A stretch of 64,000 nucleotides of DNA from Alphaproteobacteria bacterium (GTDB taxonomy: Bacteria; Pseudomonadota; Alphaproteobacteria; Acetobacterales; Acetobacteraceae). Location: contig JAFKFI010000048.1 of the NCBI GenBank assembly GCA_017307285.1, forward strand, positions 1 to 64,000. The letters are read 5' to 3'. Positions 17,483 to 26,213 of this stretch are shown one piece after another. Each line of letters begins with the position of its first letter. Position 1 is the stretch's first letter. Both the position numbers and the translations under genes were made by a program. The notes beneath the pieces are model-generated. The model was given only the letters and a program-made list of their open reading frames with translations. It was not told the origin of the DNA and searched no databases.

Positions 17483-18547
17483 ATGGACTCCACGAGCGAA
17501 ATGCTGCGCGAGACCGCATCGCGGCTGTTCCAGGAGCATTGCGAGACCAAGGTGCTGCGCGAGGCGGAGCAGGGCGTCTGGCCGGCGCCCGCCTGGGCGG
17601 CGGTCGAGGAGGCCGGGCTGCATCGGGCGCTGGTGCCCGAGGATGCCGGCGGCTTCGGCGTGGCGATCCCCGACGCGCTCAGCCTGCTCCGCGTCGCCGG
17701 CGAGCACGCCCTACCGCTGCCGCTCGCGGAGACCATGCTGGCAAGCTGGCTGCTCGCCGGGGCCAGGCTCGACATCCCGGACGGGCCGCTCACCGTCGCC
17801 CCGGTCGCCACTGGCGAAAGCCTGAGCCTCGCGCGCGAGGGCGGCGGCTGGCGCATCGAGGGCACCGCGAGCCGCGTCCCCTGGGGCCGCAGCCCCGGCA
17901 TTGGCGTTACGACGCTGGTGCAGCACGAGGGACGCAATTTCGTCGCGAGCGTCCCCTCCGGGTTCTTTCAGGCCTCGCCCGAGGAAAACCTTGCCCGCGA
18001 GCCGCGCGACACGCTGCGCTTCAACGGCGTGCTGCCGGCGGAGAACGTCAAGCCGGCGGCTGATGGCATCGGTCCACAGCAGCTGCGCGCGGTCGGGGCG
18101 GCGATGCGCAGCCTGCAAATGGCCGGCGCCCTAATGCGGATCGTGGCGATCTCCACCCAGTATGCCCAGGACCGCGTGCAGTTCGGCCGGCCGATCGGCA
18201 AGTTCCAGGCGGTGCAGCACAATCTCGCCGTGCTCGCCGGCCAGACCGCCGCTGCTATCGCCGCCTCCGACCTCGCCGCCGAGGCGGTCGCCAACAATGT
18301 CAGCCTGCTGCCGATCGCCGCCGCCAAATCTCGCGCCGGCGAGGCCGCAGGGATCGGCGCCGGCATCGCACATCAGGTGCACGGCGCGATCGGCTTCACC
18401 TACGAGCATAGCCTGCATTTCTCGACCAAGCGCCTGTGGTCCTGGCGCGACGAGTTCGGCAACGAGGCTGAGTGGAATCTCCTCATCGGCCGCCACATGG
18501 CCCGTGCCGGCGCCGACCGGCTGTGGGCGGAGATCACGGCGGCCTGA
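17483..18547 (+). CDS. Acyl-CoA dehydrogenase family protein, short form
   Basis: 354 residues from ATG 17483. The fold order is that of acyl-CoA dehydrogenases, N-terminal helices, a short beta domain (about 100-200) and a C-terminal helical domain with AISTQYAQDRVQFGRPIGKF and HQVHGAIGFTYEHSLH. Its length and poorly conserved beta domain match the 'beta-like' ACAD subunits that pair with a second, longer ACAD to form an alpha2beta2 enzyme in steroid or side-chain oxidation. A partner is not in the window. The usual catalytic Glu is not obvious, which fits a partner-dependent subunit. Substrate unknown. Confidence 0.82.
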   Translation: MDSTSEMLRETASRLFQEHCETKVLREAEQGVWPAPAWAAVEEAGLHRALVPEDAGGFGVAIPDALSLLRVAGEHALPLPLAETMLASWLLAGARLDIPDGPLTVAPVATGESLSLAREGGGWRIEGTASRVPWGRSPGIGVTTLVQHEGRNFVASVPSGFFQASPEENLAREPRDTLRFNGVLPAENVKPAADGIGPQQLRAVGAAMRSLQMAGALMRIVAISTQYAQDRVQFGRPIGKFQAVQHNLAVLAGQTAAAIAASDLAAEAVANNVSLLPIAAAKSRAGEAAGIGAGIAHQVHGAIGFTYEHSLHFSTKRLWSWRDEFGNEAEWNLLIGRHMARAGADRLWAEITAA

Positions 18548-18570
18548 CGGCAGCTCCTGCGAGAGAAGGG

Positions 18571-19665
18571 TCAAGTCCGTGCAATCGCGGCTCGCCGCTG
18601 ACCAATGCGCCGCGCCCAGGCGCGGCCCGGCTGCTCGATGACATGATAGGACACATAGGAGAGAACGAGGATAACCACGACCAAACCGACGTCGCGTATC
18701 GCCAATTCGCTTGGCGGACCGTAGCCCAGCAGCCAAGTGGAAAACTGCAACACGATCCAGTGCACTAGGTAAATTGAGTACGAGATTTCGCCGAGGAAAT
18801 GGATCGGCCGGCTCCCCAGGATGGGTGCCAGGAGGCCCCCACCCTGTGCGGCAGCGAGGACCATCAAGATGCAGGACGGCAACACAAGGATCATCGCTCC
18901 AGGAACCAGCAGGCCGACCCCCAGGAGGAGCGCCACGAGGCAATCGCGGATGTTTGGACGCAACGAAAACCCGTTTGCCTGAGCTCGGAATAAAAGACAG
19001 CCCGCGCCGAACTCGCTGGCCATTCGCACCATGCCGAGCGTTCCGGTGACGCCGATGCTGGAGACCCCGGCCAGCGCGAGCACCCCGCCGAAGGCAAGAA
19101 CGGCTGCAATAGCCAGCAGGAACGGAATGCGCCCCGAGCGCCAGGGTTGCGTAAAAGCCAGGAACACCGGAAACGCGAGATAGGCGAACCATTCCGCGCT
19201 GAGCGACCATGAAGGGCCGTTCCAGCAGGTCGGGAGCCAGTGAGCCCAGTTCTGGACAAGCATCGCGGAAGCAGCGAAGCAGCTTGGGCTGAACCGCGCT
19301 TCAGCCATCGGATATCGACTCGCGAAACCCGGCAAGGTGAGAACCAGAACCCCTAGCACGCAGAGCATGACCAAATGCAACGGGTAGATTCTCGCTATCC
19401 GTGCCCAGAGGAAATTACCATAGCCGGCAATGCTGAAGTGCCGCAGTTCAGCAGAATACCGATATGCCAGTATGTATCCGCTGAGAATGAAAAAGATATC
19501 GACGCCAAGATATCCATAACGGAACGGAAAGATCTCCCCGATTCGGTCCATGTGAAATGCAACCACCCAGATTGCGCCGATTCCACGCAGCCCTGTGAGC
19601 GCCGGAACCTCTTTGCGCGATTTCAATAAAGGGGATGCCTGGCTCGCGGAATTCATTTCCTGCAA
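18571..19665 (-). CDS. Acyltransferase-3 (OafA/YrhL-type) membrane protein
   Basis: 364 residues, about ten transmembrane helices. The N-terminal motif VPALTGLRGIGAIWVVAFHM (catalytic His38) and GYLGVDIFFILSGYILAY with the RIARIYPLH motif are typical of acyltransferase family 3, which O-acylate sugars on LPS, exopolysaccharide or antibiotics. Base composition is clearly less GC-rich than neighbouring genes, suggesting acquisition or relaxed codon use. It stands alone, divergent from dnaB. Confidence 0.88.
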   Translation of the reverse strand: MQEMNSASQASPLLKSRKEVPALTGLRGIGAIWVVAFHMDRIGEIFPFRYGYLGVDIFFILSGYILAYRYSAELRHFSIAGYGNFLWARIARIYPLHLVMLCVLGVLVLTLPGFASRYPMAEARFSPSCFAASAMLVQNWAHWLPTCWNGPSWSLSAEWFAYLAFPVFLAFTQPWRSGRIPFLLAIAAVLAFGGVLALAGVSSIGVTGTLGMVRMASEFGAGCLLFRAQANGFSLRPNIRDCLVALLLGVGLLVPGAMILVLPSCILMVLAAAQGGGLLAPILGSRPIHFLGEISYSIYLVHWIVLQFSTWLLGYGPPSELAIRDVGLVVVILVLSYVSYHVIEQPGRAWARRIGQRRAAIART

Positions 19666-19733
19666 CCATAGGTTGAATAGGCGGCCAGGGCAAGTGAATT
19701 ATAGGGGCCGGCGGAGGCCCGAACCGCCCCCCG

Positions 19734-19752
19734 ATATCCACAGGCATCCACA
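19734..19752 (+). promoter_or_regulatory. Two DnaA-box-like nonamers upstream of dnaB
   Basis: ATATCCACA (19734-19742) and GCATCCACA (19744-19752) match the DnaA box TTATCCACA at eight and seven of nine positions, spaced ten bases apart and 51-70 bases before the dnaB start. DnaA control of dnaB is an inference; there is no further origin-like structure. Confidence 0.3.
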
Positions 19753-19802
19753 GCCTGAGATGGCTAACCGGCGCGCCCCGTGCGGCGTATCCTGAGCGCC
19801 GC

Positions 19803-21302
19803 ATGAACACCATCGATTCGCCTCTCCTCGGGCTCTCCCAACGCCTCCCGCCCTCCAACGTCCAGGCCGAGCAAGCACTGCTCGGCGCGCTGCTGGCCAA
19901 CAACAAGGCCTATGAGCGGGTCAGCGAGTTCCTCGCGCCCGACCATTTCGCCGACCCGATCCACGGCCGCATCTTCCAGGCCGTCGCGCGACGGATCGAG
20001 GCGGGGCAGCTCGCCGACGCCGTGACCTTGAAGGGCGAGTTCGAGCACTCGGGCGTGCTGGAGGAGGTCGGCGGCACTGCCTATCTCGCGCAACTCCTCA
20101 CCGCGATGGTCGGCATCATCAACGCCGGCGAGTATGGCCGAGCGATCCGTGACGCGTGGCTCCGCCGGCAGCTCATCGATATCGGCGAGACGGTGGTGAA
20201 CAACGCCTTCGGCGCCGACCCGGAACTGGATGGTCCGAAGCAGATCGAGGCGGCCGAGCAGTCGCTCTTCGAGCTGGCGTCGGACGGCGGCGCGAGCGGC
20301 GGCTTCGTCACCTTCAAGGATGCGCTCACCGAGGCGATCCTCGGCGCGGAGCGCGCCTTCCACAGCGCGGGCGGCGTCTCTGGCCTGTCGAGCGGGCTGC
20401 GCGACTTCGATGCCAAGATGGGCGGGATGCACCCATCGGACCTGCTGATCCTCGCCGGGCGCCCCGGAATGGGGAAAACCGCGCTTGCCACCAAGATCGC
20501 CTTCGGCGCCGCGCGGGCGATGATGGCCGACGCGCGGCGGGACGACCCCGACGCGGTGCCGAAAGGCAGCATCGCGGTGTTCTCGCTGGAAATGAGCGCC
20601 GAGCAGCTCGCCACCCGCTTGCTCTCCGAGGAGGCGCGCATCTCGGGCGAGCGCATCCGGCGCGGCGACATCGGCCAGCGCGAGTTCGACAAGTTCGTGC
20701 AGGTGAGCCGCGAGATCGCCTCCCTGCCGATCCACATCGACGACACGCCGGCGATCACGCTCTCGGCCATGCGTACCCGCTGCCGCCGCCTCAAGCGCAC
20801 CAAGGGACTCAATCTGGTGGTGGTGGACTATCTGCAGCTCATGCGCCCCGCCGCCGGCACGCGGCCGGAAAACCGCGTGCTGGAGATCAGCCAGATCACC
20901 CAGGGGCTGAAGGCGATTGCCAAGGAGCTGGAGGTGCCGGTGCTCGCGCTATCGCAGCTCTCGCGCGCCGTCGAGAGCCGCGAGGACAAGCGGCCGCAGC
21001 TTGCCGACCTGCGCGAATCCGGCACCATCGAGCAGGATGCCGACGCGGTGATGTTCGTCTATCGCGACGAGTACTATCTGGCGCAGCGGGCGCCCAAGCA
21101 GATGGCCTTTGACTCGGAGGAGAAATTCCAGGACGCCCTGGAGAAATGGCAGCGCGAGATGGAGAAGGTGCACAACCAGGCCGACCTCATCATCGCCAAG
21201 CAGCGCCACGGCCCCACGGGCACGTTGCAACTGTTCTTCGAGGCCGAGTTCACGCGGTTCGCGGATTTGGACCTGCACCACGCGGGGCATGACGCGGATT
21301 GA
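19803..21302 (+). CDS. dnaB: Replicative DNA helicase DnaB
   Basis: 499 residues. Hexameric 5'-3' helicase of the replication fork. N-terminal DnaB domain (PSNVQAEQALLGALLANN at about 17-34), linker, and a RecA-like C-terminal domain with Walker A GRPGMGKTA (about 220), Walker B VVVDYLQLM and the arginine/Q motifs SQLSRAVESREDKRPQLADL. It ends at TGA 21300-21302, which overlaps the TTG start proposed for alr. It opens the plus-strand block to purF. Confidence 0.97.
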   Translation: MNTIDSPLLGLSQRLPPSNVQAEQALLGALLANNKAYERVSEFLAPDHFADPIHGRIFQAVARRIEAGQLADAVTLKGEFEHSGVLEEVGGTAYLAQLLTAMVGIINAGEYGRAIRDAWLRRQLIDIGETVVNNAFGADPELDGPKQIEAAEQSLFELASDGGASGGFVTFKDALTEAILGAERAFHSAGGVSGLSSGLRDFDAKMGGMHPSDLLILAGRPGMGKTALATKIAFGAARAMMADARRDDPDAVPKGSIAVFSLEMSAEQLATRLLSEEARISGERIRRGDIGQREFDKFVQVSREIASLPIHIDDTPAITLSAMRTRCRRLKRTKGLNLVVVDYLQLMRPAAGTRPENRVLEISQITQGLKAIAKELEVPVLALSQLSRAVESREDKRPQLADLRESGTIEQDADAVMFVYRDEYYLAQRAPKQMAFDSEEKFQDALEKWQREMEKVHNQADLIIAKQRHGPTGTLQLFFEAEFTRFADLDLHHAGHDAD

Positions 21303-22480
21303 CGGGCGGGAACCCCTCACCCCGGCCCTCTCCCACAAGGGGAGAGGGAGAAGAAAGCCCCCTCCCCTTGTGGGAGGGGGTTGGGGGAGGGGTCGCGCAC
21401 ACGGCAGCCGCCCGCCTGGAAATCGACCTCGACGCTATCGCCGCCAACTGGCGGCTACTGCGGGATCGCCACCCGTCCGGCCCCGTCGCCGGCGTAGTAA
21501 AGGCCGACGCATACGGCCTCGGTGCCCGAGAGGTTGTAGCGCGCCTGCATCGTGAGGGATGCCGGCACTTCTTCGTGGCGCATCTCGGCGAGGCCCTGGC
21601 GATCCGCGCGCTCGTGCCGGACGCGATGCTCGCTGTGCTCAACGGCCTCATCCCCGGCACCGAGGCCGATTACGTGGCAACCGGCATCCTGCCGGTGCTC
21701 GGCTCGCTCGCCGAAATCGACGCCTGGGCGACAGAAGCCCGCCGCCTCGGCCGCCTGCTCCCCGCGCTGCTACACGTCGACACCGGCATGTCCCGCCTCG
21801 GCCTCGATCCGCGCGAGCTCGCCACTCTGCAAGCCGACCATGCCCGGCTGGACGGCATCGCACTGCGCTACGTGATGACGCATCTGGTGTCCTCGGAAAT
21901 CCCCGACGCCCCGATGAACCAGCGGCAGCGCCGCCGCTTCGCCGCTGCCCGCGCCGGATTGCCGCCGGCCCCCAGCAGTCTCGCGAACTCCTCCGGCATC
22001 TTCCTCGGGGAAGCATTCGCCTCGGACCTCGCCCGGCCGGGGGCGGCGCTCTACGGCATCAATCCCACGCCCGGCCGGCCAAACCCGATGCACCCGGTGG
22101 TCCGTCTGCTCGCCCGCGTGCTGCAGGTGCGCGACATCCCGGCAGGCGAGACCGTCGGCTACAACGGCACGTGGCGGGCGGAGCGGCCGAGCCGCATCGC
22201 CACGGTCGGCGTCGGCTACGCCGATGGCTGGCATCGCGCCCAATCGGGCAGGGGAGCCGCGTTCTTTGACGGCAAGCCGGTCCCGCTGGTAGGGCGTGTC
22301 TCTATGGACCTGACCACCTACGACGTGACCGCCCGGCCGGAGATCGGCGTGGGCGACCATCTCGAGCTGATCGGCCCGTCCGTGCCGCCCGACACGGTGG
22401 CGGAGGCGGCGGGCACCAACGGCTACGAGGTGCTGACCTCGCTCGGTCGGCGGTTCGCACGGGTCTACCGCGGCGGGTGA
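21299..22480 (+). CDS. alr: Alanine racemase
   Basis: PLP enzyme converting L- to D-alanine for peptidoglycan. The PLP lysine is in VVKADAYGLG (Lys68 from this start), the second catalytic Tyr in VGYNGTW, and GVGYADGW and VGRVSMDLTTYDVT are further signatures. The frame has no ATG near its N-terminus. The possible starts are TTG 21299 (overlapping the dnaB stop) or TTG 21368, each falling in or before a palindromic repeat, which therefore supplies up to about 33 N-terminal residues; the true domain begins near 21416 (ARLEIDLDAI). 393 residues from 21299, 370 from 21368, the latter being closer to the usual length. Confidence 0.9.
   Translation: MTGGNPSPRPSPTRGEGEESPLPLWEGVGGGVAHTAAARLEIDLDAIAANWRLLRDRHPSGPVAGVVKADAYGLGAREVVARLHREGCRHFFVAHLGEALAIRALVPDAMLAVLNGLIPGTEADYVATGILPVLGSLAEIDAWATEARRLGRLLPALLHVDTGMSRLGLDPRELATLQADHARLDGIALRYVMTHLVSSEIPDAPMNQRQRRRFAAARAGLPPAPSSLANSSGIFLGEAFASDLARPGAALYGINPTPGRPNPMHPVVRLLARVLQVRDIPAGETVGYNGTWRAERPSRIATVGVGYADGWHRAQSGRGAAFFDGKPVPLVGRVSMDLTTYDVTARPEIGVGDHLELIGPSVPPDTVAEAAGTNGYEVLTSLGRRFARVYRGG
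21312..21394. repeat. Palindromic 'CCCTCTCCC' repeat inside the alr N-terminus
   Basis: Two arms, CCCTCTCCCACAAGGGGAGA and CCCCCTCCCCTTGTGGGAGG, are near-perfect inverted repeats that flank AGAAGAAAG, and outer C- and G-runs extend the pairing. It is translated in the alr frame into a Pro/Gly/Arg-rich stretch (RPSPTRGEGE). Repeats of this kind are scattered through many proteobacterial genomes. Confidence 0.8.
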
Positions 22481-23262
22481 ACGCGATGCTCGACCTGCTC
22501 GCCGCGGTGGGCCGCGCGAGCCTCGCCGCGTGCCGGTTCACCGGGCAGCTCGCGATCTTCGGGCTCTCCGGCCTGTCGCATCTGCTGCGCCCGCCCTTCT
22601 ACTGGCGCATGTTCGGCCGCGCACTGCTGGAGATCGGCTATTTCAGCCTGCCCGTCGTGGCGCTCACCGCCATCTTCACCGGCATGGTGCTGGCCCTGCA
22701 ATCCTACACCGGCTTCGCCCGCTTCTCCGCCGAGGGGGCGGTGGCGAGCGTCGTCGTGCTCTCCGTGACACGCGAGCTGGGCCCGGTGCTGGCCGGGTTG
22801 ATGGTGGCCGGCCGCGTCGGCGCCGCGATGGCCGCGGAGATCGGCACCATGCGCGTGACCGATCAGATCGACGCGCTCTCCACGCTGTCCACCAATCCGA
22901 TGAAATACCTGGTCGCGCCCCGGCTCCTGGCCGGCGCCATCGCGCTGCCCTTGCTGGTCATCGTCGCCGACATACTGGGCGTCATGGGCGGCTACATCAT
23001 CGCCACCTTCAAGCTCGGCTTCAATCAAGCGTTCTATTTGAAGAACACGCTCGATTTCCTCCAGCCGACCGACGTGATCTCGGGGTTGGCCAAGGCAGCG
23101 GTGTTCGGGTTCATCATCGCGCTGATGGGGTGCTTTCAGGGCTACAACAGCCGGGGCGGCGCGCAGGGCGTGGGTGCCGCGACCACCGCTGCCGTGGTGG
23201 CCGCCTCCATCCTGATCCTCGCCTTCGACTACGTGCTGACCGAGATGTTCTTCGCGCGATGA
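22477..23262 (+). CDS. mlaE: Lipid-transport ABC permease, MlaE family
   Basis: 261 residues from GTG 22477, which overlaps the alr stop; ATG 22486 is an alternative. Five to six hydrophobic helices. The MlaE hallmark regions are intact: FTGMVLALQSYTGFARF, SVTRELGPVLAGLMVAGRVG and EIGTMRVTDQIDALSTL, the last being the coupling helix that contacts the ATPase. Part of a transporter that moves phospholipids between the membranes or imports hydrophobic substrates. Followed by mlaF with a 4-bp overlap. Confidence 0.93.
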   Translation: MNAMLDLLAAVGRASLAACRFTGQLAIFGLSGLSHLLRPPFYWRMFGRALLEIGYFSLPVVALTAIFTGMVLALQSYTGFARFSAEGAVASVVVLSVTRELGPVLAGLMVAGRVGAAMAAEIGTMRVTDQIDALSTLSTNPMKYLVAPRLLAGAIALPLLVIVADILGVMGGYIIATFKLGFNQAFYLKNTLDFLQPTDVISGLAKAAVFGFIIALMGCFQGYNSRGGAQGVGAATTAAVVAASILILAFDYVLTEMFFAR

Positions 23263-24035
23263 CCGCGGCGGTCCCGAAGCTCCGCATCCGCGGGCTGCGC
23301 AAATCCTTCGGCGACAAGCGTGTGCTCGACGGCATCGACCTCGACGTCATGCCGCGCACGTCGATGGTGGTGATCGGCGGCTCGGGCTCGGGCAAGTCGG
23401 TGCTGCTGAAATGCGTGCTCGGGCTGATCCAGCCCGACGCCGGCGTCATCGAGATCGACGGGCAGGACGTGCTCAGGATGCGCCGCGCCGACGCGGAGGC
23501 GGCGCGGGCGCGTATCGGGATGCTGTTCCAGAACGGCGCGCTGTTCGACAGCCTGCCAGTCTGGGAGAACGTCGCCTTCGGCCTGCTCGCGCAACGCAGG
23601 ATCGACCGCCGGGCGGCGCGCGAGCGGGCGGGGGAAATCCTTGCCCAGGTCGGCCTGGCGGCGAGCGTCGGCGAGCTATCCCCGGCCGAGCTCTCCGGCG
23701 GCATGCAGAAGCGCGTGGCGCTCGCCCGCGCCATTGCCGCGCAGCCCGACATGATGTTCTTCGACGAGCCGACCACCGGCCTTGATCCGATCATGGGAGC
23801 CGTCATCGACGGGCTGATCGTCGATTGCGTGAAGCGCCTCGGCAGCACGGCGGTGGCGATCACCCACGACATGGCCTCGGCCCGGCGCATCGGCGACGCG
23901 GCGGCGATGATCCACCGGGGCAAGATCATCTGGAGCGGCCCGGCCTCCGCGCTGATGGACAGCGGCAACCCCGAGGTCGATCAGTTCACGCACGGCCGAC
24001 GCGAGGGGCCGATCCAGATGGAGCTGCGCCGGTGA
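23259..24035 (+). CDS. mlaF: Lipid-transport ABC ATPase, MlaF family
   Basis: 258 residues from ATG 23259 (ATGA overlap with mlaE). Walker A GGSGSGKS at about 40-47, Q-loop FQNGALFDSLPVWENV, signature LSGGMQKRVALARA, Walker B MMFFDEPTTGLDP and the switch His ITHDM. The C-terminal end (about 235-258) is the short extension found in MlaF. It energises MlaE at the inner membrane. The MCE-domain subunit MlaD and the periplasmic MlaC are missing from this block. Confidence 0.94.
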   Translation: MTAAVPKLRIRGLRKSFGDKRVLDGIDLDVMPRTSMVVIGGSGSGKSVLLKCVLGLIQPDAGVIEIDGQDVLRMRRADAEAARARIGMLFQNGALFDSLPVWENVAFGLLAQRRIDRRAARERAGEILAQVGLAASVGELSPAELSGGMQKRVALARAIAAQPDMMFFDEPTTGLDPIMGAVIDGLIVDCVKRLGSTAVAITHDMASARRIGDAAAMIHRGKIIWSGPASALMDSGNPEVDQFTHGRREGPIQMELRR

Positions 24036-24547
24036 GGGGTTCTGCCGCGCTGCTCGTCTGCGCGCTGGCGCTCGTTGCCGCCGCGCCAACCCATGCCGAC
24101 GAAGCCGAACAGTCGGTCGGGCTGTTCATGCAATCCTGCGTGCGCTTCGCCGGCGACACGGCGGGCCTGCGCCGCTGGGCGACGGAAACCGGACTCAAGC
24201 CGCTGCCGCCGGGCGGTCAGGCGGCGTTCCTGCAGAACCAGCCCGGCATCGCCTATGACGCGACGAACGCCGAGGGCAAGTTCGTCATGGCCTCCGGCGA
24301 GGCCGGCTCCTGCTTCGTGGTCGCGGAGAAGGCCGACGCTACGCAGTTGACGAACGACCTCGAGCAAGCGCTGCAACAGGCCGGCCTCGCCTTCACCGCC
24401 GGCGCGGAGACCGTCGATCCGGCGGACAAGAATTTGCGCTCCCGCGAGTTTCGCATCCGCAAGGCCGGCCACGGGTGGCGCATCGTGCTGAGCACCGGCC
24501 GTGCCGACTCGGGGGCGCATCCTATGCTGGCGATCGCCCCCGAGTGA
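24032..24547 (+). CDS. Exported protein of unknown function linked to mlaEF
   Basis: 171 residues from GTG 24032, overlapping the mlaF stop by 4 bp and starting a clear Sec signal (residues 1-22, ending THA). The mature domain has two Cys (about 36, SCVRFAG, and 94, SCFVV) that could form a disulfide, and a beta-rich C-terminus (EFRIRKAGHGWRIVLST). It looks like the NMCC_0638-type family of small exported proteins, but that match is from memory and weak. Position suggests an envelope role with the Mla-type transporter. Confidence 0.7.
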   Translation: MRGSAALLVCALALVAAAPTHADEAEQSVGLFMQSCVRFAGDTAGLRRWATETGLKPLPPGGQAAFLQNQPGIAYDATNAEGKFVMASGEAGSCFVVAEKADATQLTNDLEQALQQAGLAFTAGAETVDPADKNLRSREFRIRKAGHGWRIVLSTGRADSGAHPMLAIAPE

Positions 24548-24557
24548 CCTGGCCCGC

Positions 24558-25952
24558 ATGGTGAAATCGACCGCCCGCTTTGTTTGCCAGACCTGCGGCG
24601 CCGCGACCGCCAAATGGGCCGGCCGCTGCGAGAGCTGCGGCGAGTGGAACACCATCACCGAGGAGGCGATCGAGGCGCGTCCCGGCCCGGCGGGCAAGGC
24701 GGCGTCCGGCAAGAAGGTGAGCTTCGTCGGCCTCGCCGGCACCGCCGAGCCGCCGCCGCGCAGCGCCACCGGGATCGCCGAACTCGATCGCGTGCTGGGC
24801 GGCGGTTTGGTGCCCGCCTCGGCGGTGCTGGTCGGCGGCGATCCGGGGATCGGGAAATCCACCTTGCTGCTGCAAGCCGCCGCCGCACTCGCTCGCGCCG
24901 GCAAGCGTGTCCTCTACGTCTCGGGCGAGGAATCGATCGAGCAGATCCGCCTGCGCGCCCGGCGCCTCGGCGTGATCGACGCGCGGCTCGACCTCGCCGC
25001 CGCGATCAACGTGCGCGACATCGCCGCCAGCCTGGAGCAGGAGAGTGCCGCCACGATGGTGGTGATCGACAGCATCCAGACGATGTGGCTGGACAGCATC
25101 GAGAGCGCGCCCGGCACCGTGACACAGGTCCGGGCCTGCAGCTTCGAGCTGATCCGGCTCGCCAAGTCGCGCGGGTTCGCCCTGGTGCTGGTGGGGCATG
25201 TGACCAAGGACGGCGCCATCGCCGGGCCGCGCGTGCTGGAGCACATGGTCGACGCCGTGCTGCACTTCGAGGGCGATCGGGGCCATCAGTTCCGCATCCT
25301 GCGCGGTGTGAAGAACCGCTTCGGCGCGACCGACGAGATCGGCGTGTTCGAGATGACCGAGTTGGGCCTCGCCGAGGTGCCCAACCCATCGGCATTGTTC
25401 CTCGCCGAGCGGCGCGGCAACATCTCCGGCAGCGCGGTGTTCGCCGGCCTCGAAGGAACCCGGCCCGTGCTGCTGGAAGTCCAGGCGCTGCTCGCCCCCA
25501 ATCCCGGCGGCTCGCCGCGCCGCTCGGTGGTTGGCTGGGACGGCGGCCGGCTCTCCATGCTGCTTGCCGTGCTGGAGGCGCGCTGCGGGCTCAGGCTGAA
25601 CGCGACCGACGTGTATCTCAACGTCGCCGGCGGGTTGCGCGTGAGCGAGCCGGCGGCCGATCTGGCAGTGGCCGCCGCGATCGCCTCGGCGGCGGCGGAC
25701 CGGCCGACCAGTCCGGGGATGGTCTATTTCGGCGAGATCGGCCTGTCGGGCGAAGTACGGCAGGTGGCGCAAGCCGAGGCGCGGCTGAAGGAGGCGGCCA
25801 AGCTCGGCTTCGACGCGGCCTGTCTGCCCCGGCGGGTGGCGCGCGGCAATCGGCCGCTGGCCGCGCCCGACGGGTTGCGGCTGGATGAGATCGGGCATCT
25901 GTCCGACCTCGTGGCACGATTCGGCGAAGCGCCTCCGGGCGATCGCGTATGA
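24558..25952 (+). CDS. radA: DNA repair protein RadA
   Basis: 464 residues from ATG 24558 (MVKSTARF). It helps RecA-dependent branch migration and unwinding at recombination intermediates. The four domains appear in order: zinc finger CQTCG ... CESCG (about 10-27), RecA-like ATPase with Walker A GGDPGIGKST (about 96) and Walker B VVIDSIQTM, the RadA-specific KNRFGATDEIGVFEM, and a C-terminal Lon-protease-like domain. It follows the exported gene by 10 bp. Confidence 0.97.
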   Translation: MVKSTARFVCQTCGAATAKWAGRCESCGEWNTITEEAIEARPGPAGKAASGKKVSFVGLAGTAEPPPRSATGIAELDRVLGGGLVPASAVLVGGDPGIGKSTLLLQAAAALARAGKRVLYVSGEESIEQIRLRARRLGVIDARLDLAAAINVRDIAASLEQESAATMVVIDSIQTMWLDSIESAPGTVTQVRACSFELIRLAKSRGFALVLVGHVTKDGAIAGPRVLEHMVDAVLHFEGDRGHQFRILRGVKNRFGATDEIGVFEMTELGLAEVPNPSALFLAERRGNISGSAVFAGLEGTRPVLLEVQALLAPNPGGSPRRSVVGWDGGRLSMLLAVLEARCGLRLNATDVYLNVAGGLRVSEPAADLAVAAAIASAAADRPTSPGMVYFGEIGLSGEVRQVAQAEARLKEAAKLGFDAACLPRRVARGNRPLAAPDGLRLDEIGHLSDLVARFGEAPPGDRV

Positions 25953-25998
25953 CCATTCCCACAGGCAACCCAATTGGCTCCGAGTTTTCACTCCCATA

Positions 25999-26086
25999 CC
26001 GTCATCGTCGGCGAAGGCCGACGATCCACGACTTCACGCGCGGGCGGCAAAGTCGTGGATCCTCGGGACAAGCCCGAGGATGACGG
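25999..26086. repeat. Intergenic palindromic repeat, copy 3
   Basis: Same architecture as 9887-9972 with CCGTCAT/ATGACGG arms. Here the left hairpin is CGTCGGC...GCCGACG (position 26005 onward) and the right one CCTCGGG...CCCGAGG, while the central ATCCACGACTT ... AAGTCGTGGAT is unchanged. Lies between radA and cvpA, so it sits inside the block of housekeeping genes. The remaining 170 bp of this gap show nothing else clear. Confidence 0.85.
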
Positions 26087-26213
26087 TGGAGCATCTGGGC
26101 AAGCGAAAGTCCCCTATCCCCGGCGCCGGAATCGTCGAACTGCGTGCGGCGGCTTGGCGGCTCGCGCATTCGGGAGGATATAGCGCCCGCGATCTTCCTT
26201 TCGTGGCGGTTCG

